From contig JADJTW010000008.1 of assembly GCA_016710965.1 (NCBI GenBank), forward strand, positions 62,001-126,000: 64,000 nt of DNA, read 5' to 3'. A program made the translations under genes and the position numbers. This document shows positions 35,117 through 44,729 of the stretch, piece after piece. This DNA comes from Flavobacteriales bacterium. Its GTDB lineage: Bacteria > Bacteroidota > Bacteroidia > Flavobacteriales_F > PHOS-HE28. The number at the start of each line of letters is the position of its first letter. The stretch's first letter is position 1. The notes below the pieces were generated by a model. That model was not told where the DNA came from. It worked only from the letters and a program-made list of their open reading frames with translations, and ran no database searches.

Positions 35117-38100
35117 ATGAGCGAGCAGATGATCCCAACACGATCTGGACAAGCATCGCGGAGCACCTTCCCCGTAAAGCTGTGCGTGATCACGACAATA
35201 CTGTTATCCGCCTGTGACCAAGGCCGTGATCCGGAAGCGACCGCGACACCGCAACAGGACAGCCTTGTGCTCCCGGTGATCACCGTGCTCGCCGAATTAC
35301 CGGACAGCAGCAGACCGAAGACCATTTACCTGGATAGTGTTCCCGCGCCGCTGACCGTGGGCGTCCCCACCAAGGCAGGAGGCAGCTATACGGTGGATAC
35401 CTACAGAGGCCCTGTGACCTTCCGGCTGAAGCCCCCGCAGGTGATCGATCATGTGGACACCCTGTCCCACATGCCGATCCCGCCGGAAGCCCAAGGGACC
35501 GCAGCGTTCACCAATTTCAGCTCGGATGAGGGCCTGCCGACGGACAACATCGCCTGCGGCATGATGGACAGGTCCGGCACCCTGTGGTTCGGGACCGATG
35601 GAGCGGGCATCGCACGCTATGACGGGCAGCGCTTCACCACCATTGGGATCGAGCATGGATTGGCGCATAGCAGTGTGTTTGCAGCCATGCAGGACAGGAG
35701 CGGCCACTTGTGGTTCGGTACGGGCCTGGGCGCATCGCGCTACGATGGCAGGACCTTCACCAACTTCTCCCAAGCACCCGGCCTTGATGCCAGTGTGCGA
35801 TGCATCCTGGAGGATCGCGCCGGGAACATGTGGTTCGGCACGGTCGAGCATGGTGTCACCCGGTACGATGGTAAAAGCTTCACAACGTACACCACCAAGG
35901 ATGGGCTCGCGAACGATGTAGTGCGAAGCATCATCGAAGATCGTGACGGGAACATCTGGTTCGGCACCGCCAAGGGCCTTTCGCGCTTCGACCCTTCCGC
36001 ACCAGCAACCGGCCCCAAAGCTGCCGACCCGTCGCGACAAGGACGCTTCACCACCTTCACCACCGCCGATGGGCTCATGGGCGATCTCATCACCTGCCTC
36101 CTGGAAGACGCGTCCGGGAACATCTGGATCGGCGGAAAGGGCGGGCTGTCGCGCTACGATGGCACGACCTTCACCAACTACTCCACGGCGAACGGCCTTC
36201 ATTCCAACTCCCTGCGCTGCCTCTACCAGGATCCTGCCGGCACCATCTGGATCGGCGGCGATCAAAGCGGATTGACGCGCTATGACGGACAGAGCTTCGT
36301 CACATTCACCACGGAAGAGGGCCTGTCGAACAACAACCTCCGGAGCATCACGCCGGACCGCTACGGGAGCCTTTGGCTCGGCACGGTGGGTGGAGGCGTG
36401 TCGCGGTACGACGGTCCCGCGTTCGCGAATTTCAAATACCACCAGTGGGTGATCCACCAGGATGCCACCGGTATGCTATGGTTCGCCGGTCGCCTTGGAT
36501 TGATGCGATACGACATGACGAGCTCGACGTGGTACGGAGCTGAACAGGGACTGGCCACGGAGAATGCGATGAATTTCGTGGAGGACGACAGCGGGAATTT
36601 CTGGTGCGGCTCGTTCGGCGGAGGCGTGGTCCGGTTCGATCCTTCGGCATTGCGCAAGACAGGCGGCGGGAGCTTCACCACCTATACCACCAAGCAAGGG
36701 CTTGCCGGCGATCTGGTGTGGACCACCATGAAGGACCGCGCGGGGCATCTATGGTTCGGGACACATAACGGCGCGATCTCGCACTTTGATGGCAGGAGCT
36801 TCACGAACTACACGAACGCACAAGGACTCGCGGGCGATGGGGTAAATGGCATGCTGCAGGATCGAGCAGGTGTGTTCTGGTTCGGGACCGATGAAGGCCT
36901 GACGCGTTTCGATGGTGAGCGCTTCACCACATGGACGACAGCACAAGGACTTGCGGGCAACGAAGTGGTGGGCATTGCGGAGGACGGTTCCGGCAACCTT
37001 TGGTTCGGCACGAACGGAGGAGTAAGCATGCTCAGTGCCTCAAGGGCGAATGACATCGCTGCGTATGTGGAAGGCCGTGGCGCATTGACAGGGCGCCTGT
37101 TCGAGAACTACACGACGATGGACGGTCTACCTGGCAATACCATCTATCAGGTATTGATCGATGGTCCGGATCGGATCTACCTGGGTGGTACGGCGGGATT
37201 GTGCGAACTGCTCCGCGATACCGGTAGCGCGAATGCCGGTCGCTGGAAGGTGGGCCGGTCCTTTACATCGCGCAACGGTTTTCCAGTGAAGGATGTCATT
37301 TCGGACGATGGCTCGCTTTTCAAGGACCGGTCCGGCATCATCTGGATCGCGACGAATGCAAGGACCAAGCTGGTGCGCTTCGACCCCGCTGCCCTGCATA
37401 CGAGTCCAACGCCGGAGTTGGTGATCACGGGATCAAGGTCGGCCAGGAGCGTGTAGCGTGGAACGACCTCCTACGAGCAACGGACACATTAGCGGTCGAC
37501 AGCAATACCACCGCCCTGCACATCACGGAAGAAGCGTTCGCCTTCGGCCGAGCGCTGAGCGACGGGGAGCGCGACAGCATGCAGCAGCGGTTCTCGGACA
37601 TCTCGTTCAGCGGCATCACCCCGTGGTATTACCTGCCGGAAGGCCTTGTGCTGCCCTATGCCCACAACAGCATCAGCTTCGATGTCAACGCCATCGAGAC
37701 CGTGCGGAACCAGATGGTCAACTACCGCTACTTCCTGGAAGGGTATGACAAGGATTGGAGTTCGCCCACGCAGGAAACGTCCGTGACCTTCGGCAACATC
37801 CGCGAGGGCACATACACCTTCAAGGTGAAGGCGCAGAACCCGGAAGGCATCTGGGGCAACGAGGTCAGCTACACCTTCAATGTGCTTCCTCCGTGGTACC
37901 GCACGTGGTGGATGTACGTGATCTACGGAGTGATCGCATTGCTGCTCATCCGTGGCTACGTAATGTGGAGGGAACGGAAGTTGAAGCAGGAGAAGGTGAT
38001 CCTGGAGGGGAAGATCGAAGTGGCCACGGAGGTCATCCGGAAGGACGCGGAGATCATCCGGAAGGAAAAGGACCGGAGCGAGGCCCTGCTCTTGAACATC

Positions 38101-38724
38101 CTGCCCGCGGAAGTGGCGGAGGAGTTGAAAGCCAAAGGCGAAGCGGAAGCCAAATTGATCAACGAGGTCACGGTGCTCTTCACCGACTTCAAGGGCTTCA
38201 CGGCCATGAGCGAGCAGCTCACGCCGAAGGAACTGGTGAAGGACCTGCACGAATGCTTCAGCGCGTTCGACGCCATCATGCACAAGCACAACATCGAGAA
38301 GATCAAGACCATCGGCGATGCGTACATGGCCGCTGGTGGATTGCCCACGCCCAACAACACGCACGCCACCGATGTGATCAACGCGGCTTTCGAGATCCGC
38401 GATTTCATCGCTGAAGGCAAAGCACAGAAGATCGCGGCGGGTCTCCCCTACTTCGAGATCCGCATCGGTGTGCATACGGGTCCTGTCGTAGCAGGCATCG
38501 TTGGCGTGAAGAAATTCAGCTACGACATCTGGGGCGATACGGTGAACACCGCCAGCCGCATGGAGAGCAGCGGTGAAGTGGGGCAGGTGAACATCAGCGA
38601 GGCGACGTATGCGTTGGTGATGGATGAGCACGGCCTCACCTTCACCCCGCGCGGCAAAGTGCAGGCGAAGGGCAAGGGGGAGTTGGAGATGTACTTTGTC
38701 CGCAGAAGCTCCGGAGGAGCGTAG
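35117..38724 (+). CDS. Propeller-sensor adenylate cyclase (Reg_prop, Y_Y_Y, TM, cyclase), one frameshift
   Basis: About 1200 residues when joined. A lipobox-like signal (ITTILLSACDQ) is followed by at least 12 two-component-regulator propeller repeats of the DRSGNLWFGT...GLSRYDG type (35.56-37.02 kb). A Y_Y_Y domain (YRYFLEGYDKDW ... GTYTFKVKAQNPEG), one membrane helix and an intact cyclase (LFTDFKGFT, KTIGDAYMA, YDIWGDTVNTAS) follow. The frame breaks at 37430-37431: the upstream frame ends at TAG 37454-37456, while the downstream frame reads on from IKVGQERVAWN. Inserting one base after ACGGG restores a single protein. This is either a recent mutation or a sequence error. Confidence 0.85.
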
Positions 38725-38754
38725 GCGTGACTTCGTAACCACGCAACAGGCCAA

Positions 38755-40770
38755 ATGAAAAGAACAACGCTGTTCCTCCTTGTGGCCGGCCTCCAGCTTG
38801 GGACCGCGGCCCAGCCGAACCTCGATTCACTCTACGCGGTGTGGAAGGATCCGCAGCGGCCCGACTCCGTGAGAGCTGGAGCCTACAGCAACTACGTCTG
38901 GGACGGTTACCTCTTCTCCAAGCCAGATACCGCCTTCCAAATGGCCGAGGCGCTGATCGCCTACGGAGAGGCGCATGACCTGCCCAGGGTAGTGGCCGAT
39001 GCCTATAACGTTCAGGGGACCGCGCTCACGCTCCAAAGCAATTTTGCCCGGGCCATCCGCTACTACGAGAATAGCATCGCGATCGCGGAGAAAGCCGGGT
39101 ACAAGCAGGAGATAGCCACCAGTCTTGGCAACATAGGCAGGGTCTATAATGTGCAAGGCAACTATCCAGAGGCCCTGGACCACTTCCAAAGGAGCCTGGC
39201 GCTGTATGAAGAACTGGGCAACAAACGCAATGCGGCGGTTGTCTGCAACAACTTGGGCAGCATCTACTTTGACCAAGGCGACCCTACAAGGGCTGAGGCC
39301 TACTTCCAAAGAGGCCTGGCACTCTCCAAGGAAATGGGCGACAAGTTCGGCCAGGCCATGAGCCTGTCGAATCTCGGCAGTATTTACAACCGACAAAAGG
39401 ACAACGCCAAAGCCCGGGAATATTACCTGCGATCATTAGCCATCGCTGAAGACCTGGGTAACATGGAAGGCAAGGCCATCCTTTTCGCCAACCTCGGCAT
39501 GATCTGTTCAGAGCAAGGCGAAAGCACCAAGGCCATGGACTATTATCAACGCAGCTTTGCGCTTCGGAAAGAACTGGGCGACAAGGTCGGCATGGCCTCT
39601 TCCCTGACCAAGATCGGAAGGGCCAATGAGCAACTCGGTGACCACGCCTTGGAGTATTGCAGCCAGGCATTCACGCTTGCGCAAGAGGCGGGGGCGTTGG
39701 ATGAACAGAAGGACGCCTGCCAGTGTCTGTACGACACGTACAGATCCATGGGCAAGGGGAATGAAGCGTTGCGCTATCTGGAACAGATGCGCGTGCTCGA
39801 CGACTCCCTGCAAGCTGGCGAGACGATCAAGAAGCTGGAGCAGATGGAGTTCAACCGGCAGATCTTCGCGGACAGCGTGGCCAAGGCCGAGGAGGCCCGG
39901 GTGATAGAAGCGGCGCACACGGAGGAGATCCGCAAGAAGAACCGCACGCGGAACTACATGGCACTTGGCGGTCTTGGCCTGCTCGTGGTGGCAGGCGGGC
40001 TGTACAGCCGCGCGCGCTACATGCGCCGCTCGCGCGACATCATTTCCAAGGAGCGCGACCGGTCGGAGAACCTGCTGCTCAACATCCTGCCGGCGGAGAT
40101 CGCCGCGGAGTTGAAAGAGAAGGGACGCGCCGAGGCGCGCGACTTCGAGATGGTGAGCATTCTTTTCACCGACTTCAAAGGCTTCACGCAGGCCTCTGAG
40201 AAGATGAGTGCAGCAGAATTGGTCCGTGAGATCAACACCTGCTTCGAGGCCTTCGATAGCATCGTGGGCAGGCACGGCATCGAGAAGATCAAGACCATTG
40301 GTGATGCGTACATGGCCGCAGGTGGTCTGCCTGTACCGGATGTGAACGCCGCGCGCAACACTGTGCTGGTGGCCCTGGAGATGCAAACGTTCATCGAAAC
40401 GCGTCACGCCGAACGCAGCGCGCAGGGTCTCCCCGCCTTCCGCATGCGCGTGGGCATCCACACCGGTCCTGTCGTCGCGGGCATCGTGGGCGTGAAGAAG
40501 TTCCAGTACGACATCTGGGGCGATACGGTGAACACCGCCAGCCGCATGGAGAGCAGCGGCGAAGTGGGCCAGGTGAACATCAGCGAGGCGACGTATCGGT
40601 TGGTTGTCGGTTCTCCGTTGTCCGTTGTCGGGCTGGGCGACGGCAGCCGGACAACTGACAACCAACAACTGGCAACTCCCGCGTTCATCTTCACCCCACG
40701 CGGAAAAGTGCAGGCGAAGGGCAAGGGGGAAATGGAGATGTACTTCGTGACCACGCAACGGACCACATGA
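38755..40770 (+). CDS. TPR-sensor adenylate cyclase 3
   Basis: 671 residues. Signal peptide MKRTTLFLLVAGLQLGTAAQ, then PNLDSLYAVWKDPQRPDSV and seven or so TPRs (for example SLGNIGRVYNVQGNYPEALD). The membrane helix is at ~401-419 (GGLGLLVVAGGLYSRARY). The linker ENLLLNILPAEIAAELK leads to a cyclase with LFTDFKGFT, KTIGDAYMA, YDIWGDTVN and TASRMES complete. A palindromic repeat at 40601-40677 is translated in frame between SEATYRLV and FTPRGKVQ. Bases 40081-40322 are identical to 42098-42339 in the next cyclase. The stop overlaps the next start by four bases. Confidence 0.92.
   Translation: MKRTTLFLLVAGLQLGTAAQPNLDSLYAVWKDPQRPDSVRAGAYSNYVWDGYLFSKPDTAFQMAEALIAYGEAHDLPRVVADAYNVQGTALTLQSNFARAIRYYENSIAIAEKAGYKQEIATSLGNIGRVYNVQGNYPEALDHFQRSLALYEELGNKRNAAVVCNNLGSIYFDQGDPTRAEAYFQRGLALSKEMGDKFGQAMSLSNLGSIYNRQKDNAKAREYYLRSLAIAEDLGNMEGKAILFANLGMICSEQGESTKAMDYYQRSFALRKELGDKVGMASSLTKIGRANEQLGDHALEYCSQAFTLAQEAGALDEQKDACQCLYDTYRSMGKGNEALRYLEQMRVLDDSLQAGETIKKLEQMEFNRQIFADSVAKAEEARVIEAAHTEEIRKKNRTRNYMALGGLGLLVVAGGLYSRARYMRRSRDIISKERDRSENLLLNILPAEIAAELKEKGRAEARDFEMVSILFTDFKGFTQASEKMSAAELVREINTCFEAFDSIVGRHGIEKIKTIGDAYMAAGGLPVPDVNAARNTVLVALEMQTFIETRHAERSAQGLPAFRMRVGIHTGPVVAGIVGVKKFQYDIWGDTVNTASRMESSGEVGQVNISEATYRLVVGSPLSVVGLGDGSRTTDNQQLATPAFIFTPRGKVQAKGKGEMEMYFVTTQRTT
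40601..40677. repeat. Palindromic repeat inside a cyclase gene (copy 1)
   Basis: GTTGTCGG/GTTGTCCG-type units on the left and GACAACTGACAACCAACAAC-type units on the right form an imperfect inverted repeat. The repeat is read in frame as ~25 residues near the end of cyclase 3. The same element lies at the same alignment position in three other cyclases of the array. Confidence 0.7.
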
Positions 40771-42790
40771 AAAGGTCAACGCTGTTCCTCATCATGACCG
40801 GTCTCTGTCTAGAGGTCTTCGCCCAGCCGAACCTCGACTCCCTCTATGCGGTTTGGCAGGATCCGCAGCGACCGGACACGGTAAGAACGGATGCCTTCAA
40901 GAACTATATCGCGAGAGGCTACATCAACTCCAAGCCCGATAGCGCCTTTCTGCTGGCCGAAGCACTCATTGACTTCGCGGAGGCACATGATCTTCTCAAG
41001 GAGAAAGGCATCGGCTATGGCCTGCAGGCGTCGGCGCTGTCCAACCAAGGCAGTTATGCCAGGGCCATCACCATCCTGGAAAAGTGCATCGTGATCTTCG
41101 AGGAAACGAGGTATCAAAAGGGAATGACGGCTGCCCTTAACAATATCGGCCGCATCCATTTCCAACAAGGCAACTTCCCAAAGGCCCTGGCCTATTACCA
41201 AAGGGGGCTCTCGCTGAGCGAAGCACAGGGCAACAAGGACGGCATGGCCGTTGCCCTGAACGCCATTGGCAGCATTCATCTACAACAAGGCGACCACGCC
41301 AAAGCACTGGATCACTTCCAGAGAAGCGTGGCGATGTCCAACGGATCAGGCTACAAGTTCGCTGCAGCAAGTGCGCTCGCTAACATCGGTGCGGTCTACG
41401 CTCTGCAAAAGGAACATGCCAAGGCCCTCGACTATTTGCAGCAAGCCGTGGCGCTGTCGGAAGAACTGGGCAGCAGAAATAACATGGCCCTGCCCCTGGC
41501 CACTATGAGCAGCATTTATTCCGAACTGGGCGACTACCCAAAGGCCTTCGAGTATTGTGAACGGGGTCTGGCGATCTTCACCGAACTCGGTGACAAGGAC
41601 GGTATCGCCGCTTCCTTACACAACAGGGGAACGTTCCATGCGCTTTTGGGTGAGCACCAGAAGGCCGTGGAGTATTGCAGCCGGGCGTTGGCGATCGCGC
41701 AGGAAACCGGGGCCTTGGCCAGACAAAAAGATGCCTGCAATTGCCTGTATTACACCTATAAGGCGATGGGCAAGGGAATGAGGCACTACCCTACTTGGAA
41801 CGGACGCGCTCCCTCGACGATTCCTTACAAGCTGCCGAGACGACCAAGAAACTGGAGCAGATGGAGTTCGCGCAGCAGATGTTCGCGGACAGCGTAGCCA
41901 AGGCCGAAGAGGCCCGCATGGTCGAAGCGGCGCACACCGAGGAGATCCGCAAGAAGAACCGCACGCGGAACTACATGGCGCTTGGCGGTCTTGGCCTGTT
42001 CGTGGTGGCCCTTGGCTTCTACAGCCGCTCGCGCTACATGCGCCGCTCGCGCGACATCATTTCCAAAGAGCGCGACCGCTCAGAGAACCTCCTGCTCAAC
42101 ATCCTGCCGGCGGAGATCGCCGCGGAGTTGAAAGAGAAGGGACGCGCCGAGGCGCGCGACTTCGAGATGGTGAGCATTCTTTTCACCGACTTCAAAGGCT
42201 TCACGCAGGCCTCTGAGAAGATGAGTGCAGCAGAATTGGTCCGTGAGATCAACACCTGCTTCGAGGCCTTCGATAGCATCGTGGGCAGGCACGGCATCGA
42301 GAAGATCAAGACCATTGGTGATGCGTACATGGCCGCAGGCGGATTGCCAGTGCCGGATGTGAACGCCGCGCGCAACACCGTGCTGGCCGGTCTGGAGATG
42401 CAGGCTTTCATGAAAGTGCGCAAAGCGGAGCGTGATGCACAAAGTCTGCCCGCTTTCGAGATGCGCGTGGGCATCCACACAGGGCCCGTGGTCGCGGGCA
42501 TCGTTGGCGTAAAGAAGTTCCAGTACGACATCTGGGGCGATACGGTGAACACCGCCAGCCGCATGGAGAGCAGCGGCGAGGTGGGTCAAGTGAACATCAG
42601 CGAGGCAACGTATAGGATGGTTGTCAGTTCTCCGTTGTCAGTTGCCGGTCACACAGACCCACGCACGCTGGACAGCAGCGACGGCCAACTGACAACGGAG
42701 AACCGACAACTCTTCATCTTCACCCCGCGCGGCAAAGTGCAGGCGAAGGGCAAGGGGGAAATGGAGATGTACTTCGTGGAGCGATCCTGA
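40767..42790 (+). CDS. TPR-sensor adenylate cyclase 4, one frameshift
   Basis: About 674 residues when joined, a close paralogue of cyclase 3 (MKRSTLFLIMTGLCLEVFAQ, PNLDSLYAVWQDPQRPD). The TPR frame breaks at 41774-41777: the neighbour has GGGG before AATGA, here GGG. Adding one G gives MGKGNEAL and leads into the second frame (LEQMEFAQQMFADS onward). The membrane helix and a complete cyclase (LFTDFKGFT, KTIGDAYMA, YDIWGDTVNTAS) follow. A palindromic repeat (42620-42710) is in frame near the C-terminus. The single-base loss in a G run could be a sequencing error or a real recent lesion. Confidence 0.85.
42620..42710. repeat. Palindromic repeat inside a cyclase gene (copy 2, best hairpin)
   Basis: The arm 42620-42644 and the reverse complement of 42686-42710 match at 24 of 25 bases around a 41-base loop. 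This is the clearest copy of the repeat family. It is read in frame between SEATYRMV and FTPRGKVQ. Confidence 0.8.
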
Positions 42791-42795
42791 GCAGA

Positions 42796-43485
42796 CTACG
42801 ACCTGTCCGGTAGCTTGTACCGCATTGCCACGATGCCCGCGGCGATGAGCCACCCGATCCCAATGGGAACGATGAGCATGGCGTAGGTGCTGCGATCGCC
42901 AAGCATCAAGCCCAGCAACGTCAGCACTCCGGCCCCGCCAATGAAATAGGACCAGATGCGCAACCAGCGCGGCACCCACGTGTCGCGCCCCGCGTGGGCC
43001 ACTGCCATGCCGCCCACGGCGAGGATCATCACCGTGGCGAGCCAGTCCGCAGTTGTGGCACAGTGGCCCAGCGCGATGGCAAAGGCACTCACATCCGCAC
43101 CGGCGGCCTGCGCAGGTGAAAGGCCCACGATGAGCCCGTACCACAACGGAAAGAAAACGATGGCCGATGCCGCACCCACTGCATACGCGAAAGCCGCGAG
43201 CGCTGCGGGCTGGGGTCGCGATCGTCCCAGGACGGCGAATTGCACACCGCCTGCGCACATGAGCACGGCCCCAATGGTCCAGAGCGCGATGTTCACGGCC
43301 AGCGCACCGGTCTTCGCATGAGCGGCGATGAGGTAGTCGGGTACCGTGCCAGCCATGAGCGCAGCGTCCAGGTCCGTTCCCGTGGAGGCCCAGGTGGCGG
43401 CGCCGGAGATCATCGTGATGGAGCCAATGATGGCAAAAGCGCCAGCCACGCGCGGGTTGATGGAGGAATGTACAACAGTGTTCAT
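42796..43485 (-). CDS. Multi-pass membrane protein of unknown function
   Basis: 229 residues with about six hydrophobic helices: near 14-32, 58-78, 92-112, 135-155, 178-195 and 203-220. No signature I recognise; the size and helix count fit small permease-like or DUF4386-like proteins, but that is only suggestive. It is on the opposite strand to the cyclases and its stop lies six bases from the stop of cyclase 4. An AraC-type regulator gene sits just upstream on the same strand, so the regulator may control it. Confidence 0.65.
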   Translation of the reverse strand: MNTVVHSSINPRVAGAFAIIGSITMISGAATWASTGTDLDAALMAGTVPDYLIAAHAKTGALAVNIALWTIGAVLMCAGGVQFAVLGRSRPQPAALAAFAYAVGAASAIVFFPLWYGLIVGLSPAQAAGADVSAFAIALGHCATTADWLATVMILAVGGMAVAHAGRDTWVPRWLRIWSYFIGGAGVLTLLGLMLGDRSTYAMLIVPIGIGWLIAAGIVAMRYKLPDRS

Positions 43486-43555
43486 GTCGGTGCAATGCGG
43501 TTTGGTGCGGCGAACGTACCCGGTCGCTCGCGGCCCTGCTTGTACCGGTGTAACA

Positions 43556-44362
43556 TCACGCGGGCAACTGCCCCGGCAGCACCCACCGATGGCTGCGGTA
43601 CTGTGTCGGGCTCATGCCCGCGAAGCGCTGGAAATGATGATTGAAGTGGGCCTGGTCGTGGTAGCCGAAGCGATGCGCAAGGGAGGTGAATGGTGCATCG
43701 CTGGCATGTACGGCGGCCACGGTGCGCACGAATCGCTCCAACCGGAAGAATTCGCCCGGAGGCAGCCCGAGCCATTCGTTGAACATGCGGTGCGTGTGCA
43801 TCCGCGAATAGCCGATCTCCTCTTCAGCATGGTGTCGCGAACCATCCAAAGTCCTCGTGGTCATGCGATCCACGGCGCCTCGGAAGAGCAAGGCGGGTTC
43901 GATGTTCCCCGATCGACGCAGCAGCCGAAGCAGGTGCTGCTCCAGCCACACCGCTTTCTCCGGGAAATCGCCCGGGCCACGCAGACGATCCTCAATGGCG
44001 TTCAACTCCGCCAGGATCTCCCCACCCTGAACGGCCCAGTCGCGTACCTCGATGCACGGGATGCCGAAGAACGCCTTTACCGCAAGCGGCTCCATCTGCA
44101 CGCCCATTACATGGAAACGCGGGAAACGCATCACCAAGGGCCGTGTGTGCAAGCCCGACAGGAAGCAGAAGTGCTCGGTGGGATTGAACGCGTTACCCAC
44201 ACGCCGACCCTCGAGGACCGACATGCACGGCCCCAGGTTGAAGATCAGTTCCACGCGACCACTGGGCAGGATCTTCCAGCCCATGGGCTCCTCGCTGCGC
44301 TGCTCCCAGATCAAATGGACCAGCGGTGCGAGGCTGTGCGGTATGTGAAGGCGTGCGTTCAT
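43556..44362 (-). CDS. AraC-family transcriptional regulator
   Basis: 268 residues. The C-terminal ~100 residues carry two helix-turn-helix units of the AraC type. The second one reads LAHRFGYHDQAHFNHHFQRFAGMSPTQYR, cut here as FGYHDQAHFNHHF and GMSPTQYR, the family signature. The N-terminal part (MGWKILPSGRVELIFNLG, a GVQMEPLAVKAFFG segment) is the DUF6597-like sensor found in many Bacteroidota AraC proteins. It probably regulates the adjoining membrane-protein gene. It sits between a cyclase 3' end and a cyclase remnant. Confidence 0.9.
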   Translation of the reverse strand: MNARLHIPHSLAPLVHLIWEQRSEEPMGWKILPSGRVELIFNLGPCMSVLEGRRVGNAFNPTEHFCFLSGLHTRPLVMRFPRFHVMGVQMEPLAVKAFFGIPCIEVRDWAVQGGEILAELNAIEDRLRGPGDFPEKAVWLEQHLLRLLRRSGNIEPALLFRGAVDRMTTRTLDGSRHHAEEEIGYSRMHTHRMFNEWLGLPPGEFFRLERFVRTVAAVHASDAPFTSLAHRFGYHDQAHFNHHFQRFAGMSPTQYRSHRWVLPGQLPA

Positions 44363-44390
44363 CCTTCGCAGGATCGACAGACGTTCTCCA

Positions 44391-44669
44391 ATGGACGATG
44401 CAGCAAGCTACGCATCAGGTATCCCCTCGATCGTTCGAAGCATCGTGGGTGTGAAGAAATTCCAATACGACATCTGGGGCGATACGGTGAACATCGCATC
44501 GCGCATGGAGAGCAGTGGCGAGGTGGGGCAGGTGAACATCAGTGAGGCGACGTACGATTTGGTAAGGGATGTGAAGGAAGTCGTGGAGGTGAACGCCTTC
44601 ACCTCACACGGCAAAGTGCAGGCGAAGGGCAAGGGGGAAATGGAGATGTATTTCGTGATCCGAAGCTGA
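44391..44669 (+). pseudogene. 3'-end remnant of an adenylate cyclase gene
   Basis: From about 44442 the frame reads IVGVKKFQYDIWGDTVN, then IASRMESSGEVGQVNISEATY and the terminal GKVQAKGKGEMEMYFVIRS. This is the last third of a cyclase domain, with the metal-binding half missing. The ATG at 44391 and ~17 codons before the homology are unrelated, so a functional protein is unlikely. It lies directly downstream of the divergent AraC cassette, and full-length cyclases flank both. Confidence 0.8.
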
Positions 44670-44701
44670 ACCGGTTTCCTTAGTATCGCGGTATGTGTCG
44701 A

Positions 44702-44724
44702 GCGCGACCGGATCGGGGTCGCGC
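44702..44724. promoter_or_regulatory. Perfect hairpin just upstream of a cyclase start
   Basis: GCGCGACC and GGTCGCGC form a perfect 8-bp stem with a 7-base loop. It ends five bases before the start codon at 44730, and also follows the end of the cyclase remnant. It could act as a terminator for the remnant or limit access to the next ribosome-binding site. Confidence 0.4.
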
Positions 44725-44729
44725 CGCTA

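Noticed and set aside
37489..38754. 421-codon minus-strand frame over a cyclase
   Set aside because: The same His/Leu/Arg-rich shadow occurs behind each cyclase domain in this window, so it reflects cyclase codon use, not a gene.
41795..42790. A separate short cyclase gene starting at 41795
   Set aside because: The frame continues the TPR protein of 40767 after a missing G; comparison with the intact paralogue shows a single gene with a frameshift.
43346..44545. 399-codon plus-strand frame over the AraC gene
   Set aside because: It is antisense to a clear AraC regulator and shows His/Gln/Arg bias typical of shadow frames.
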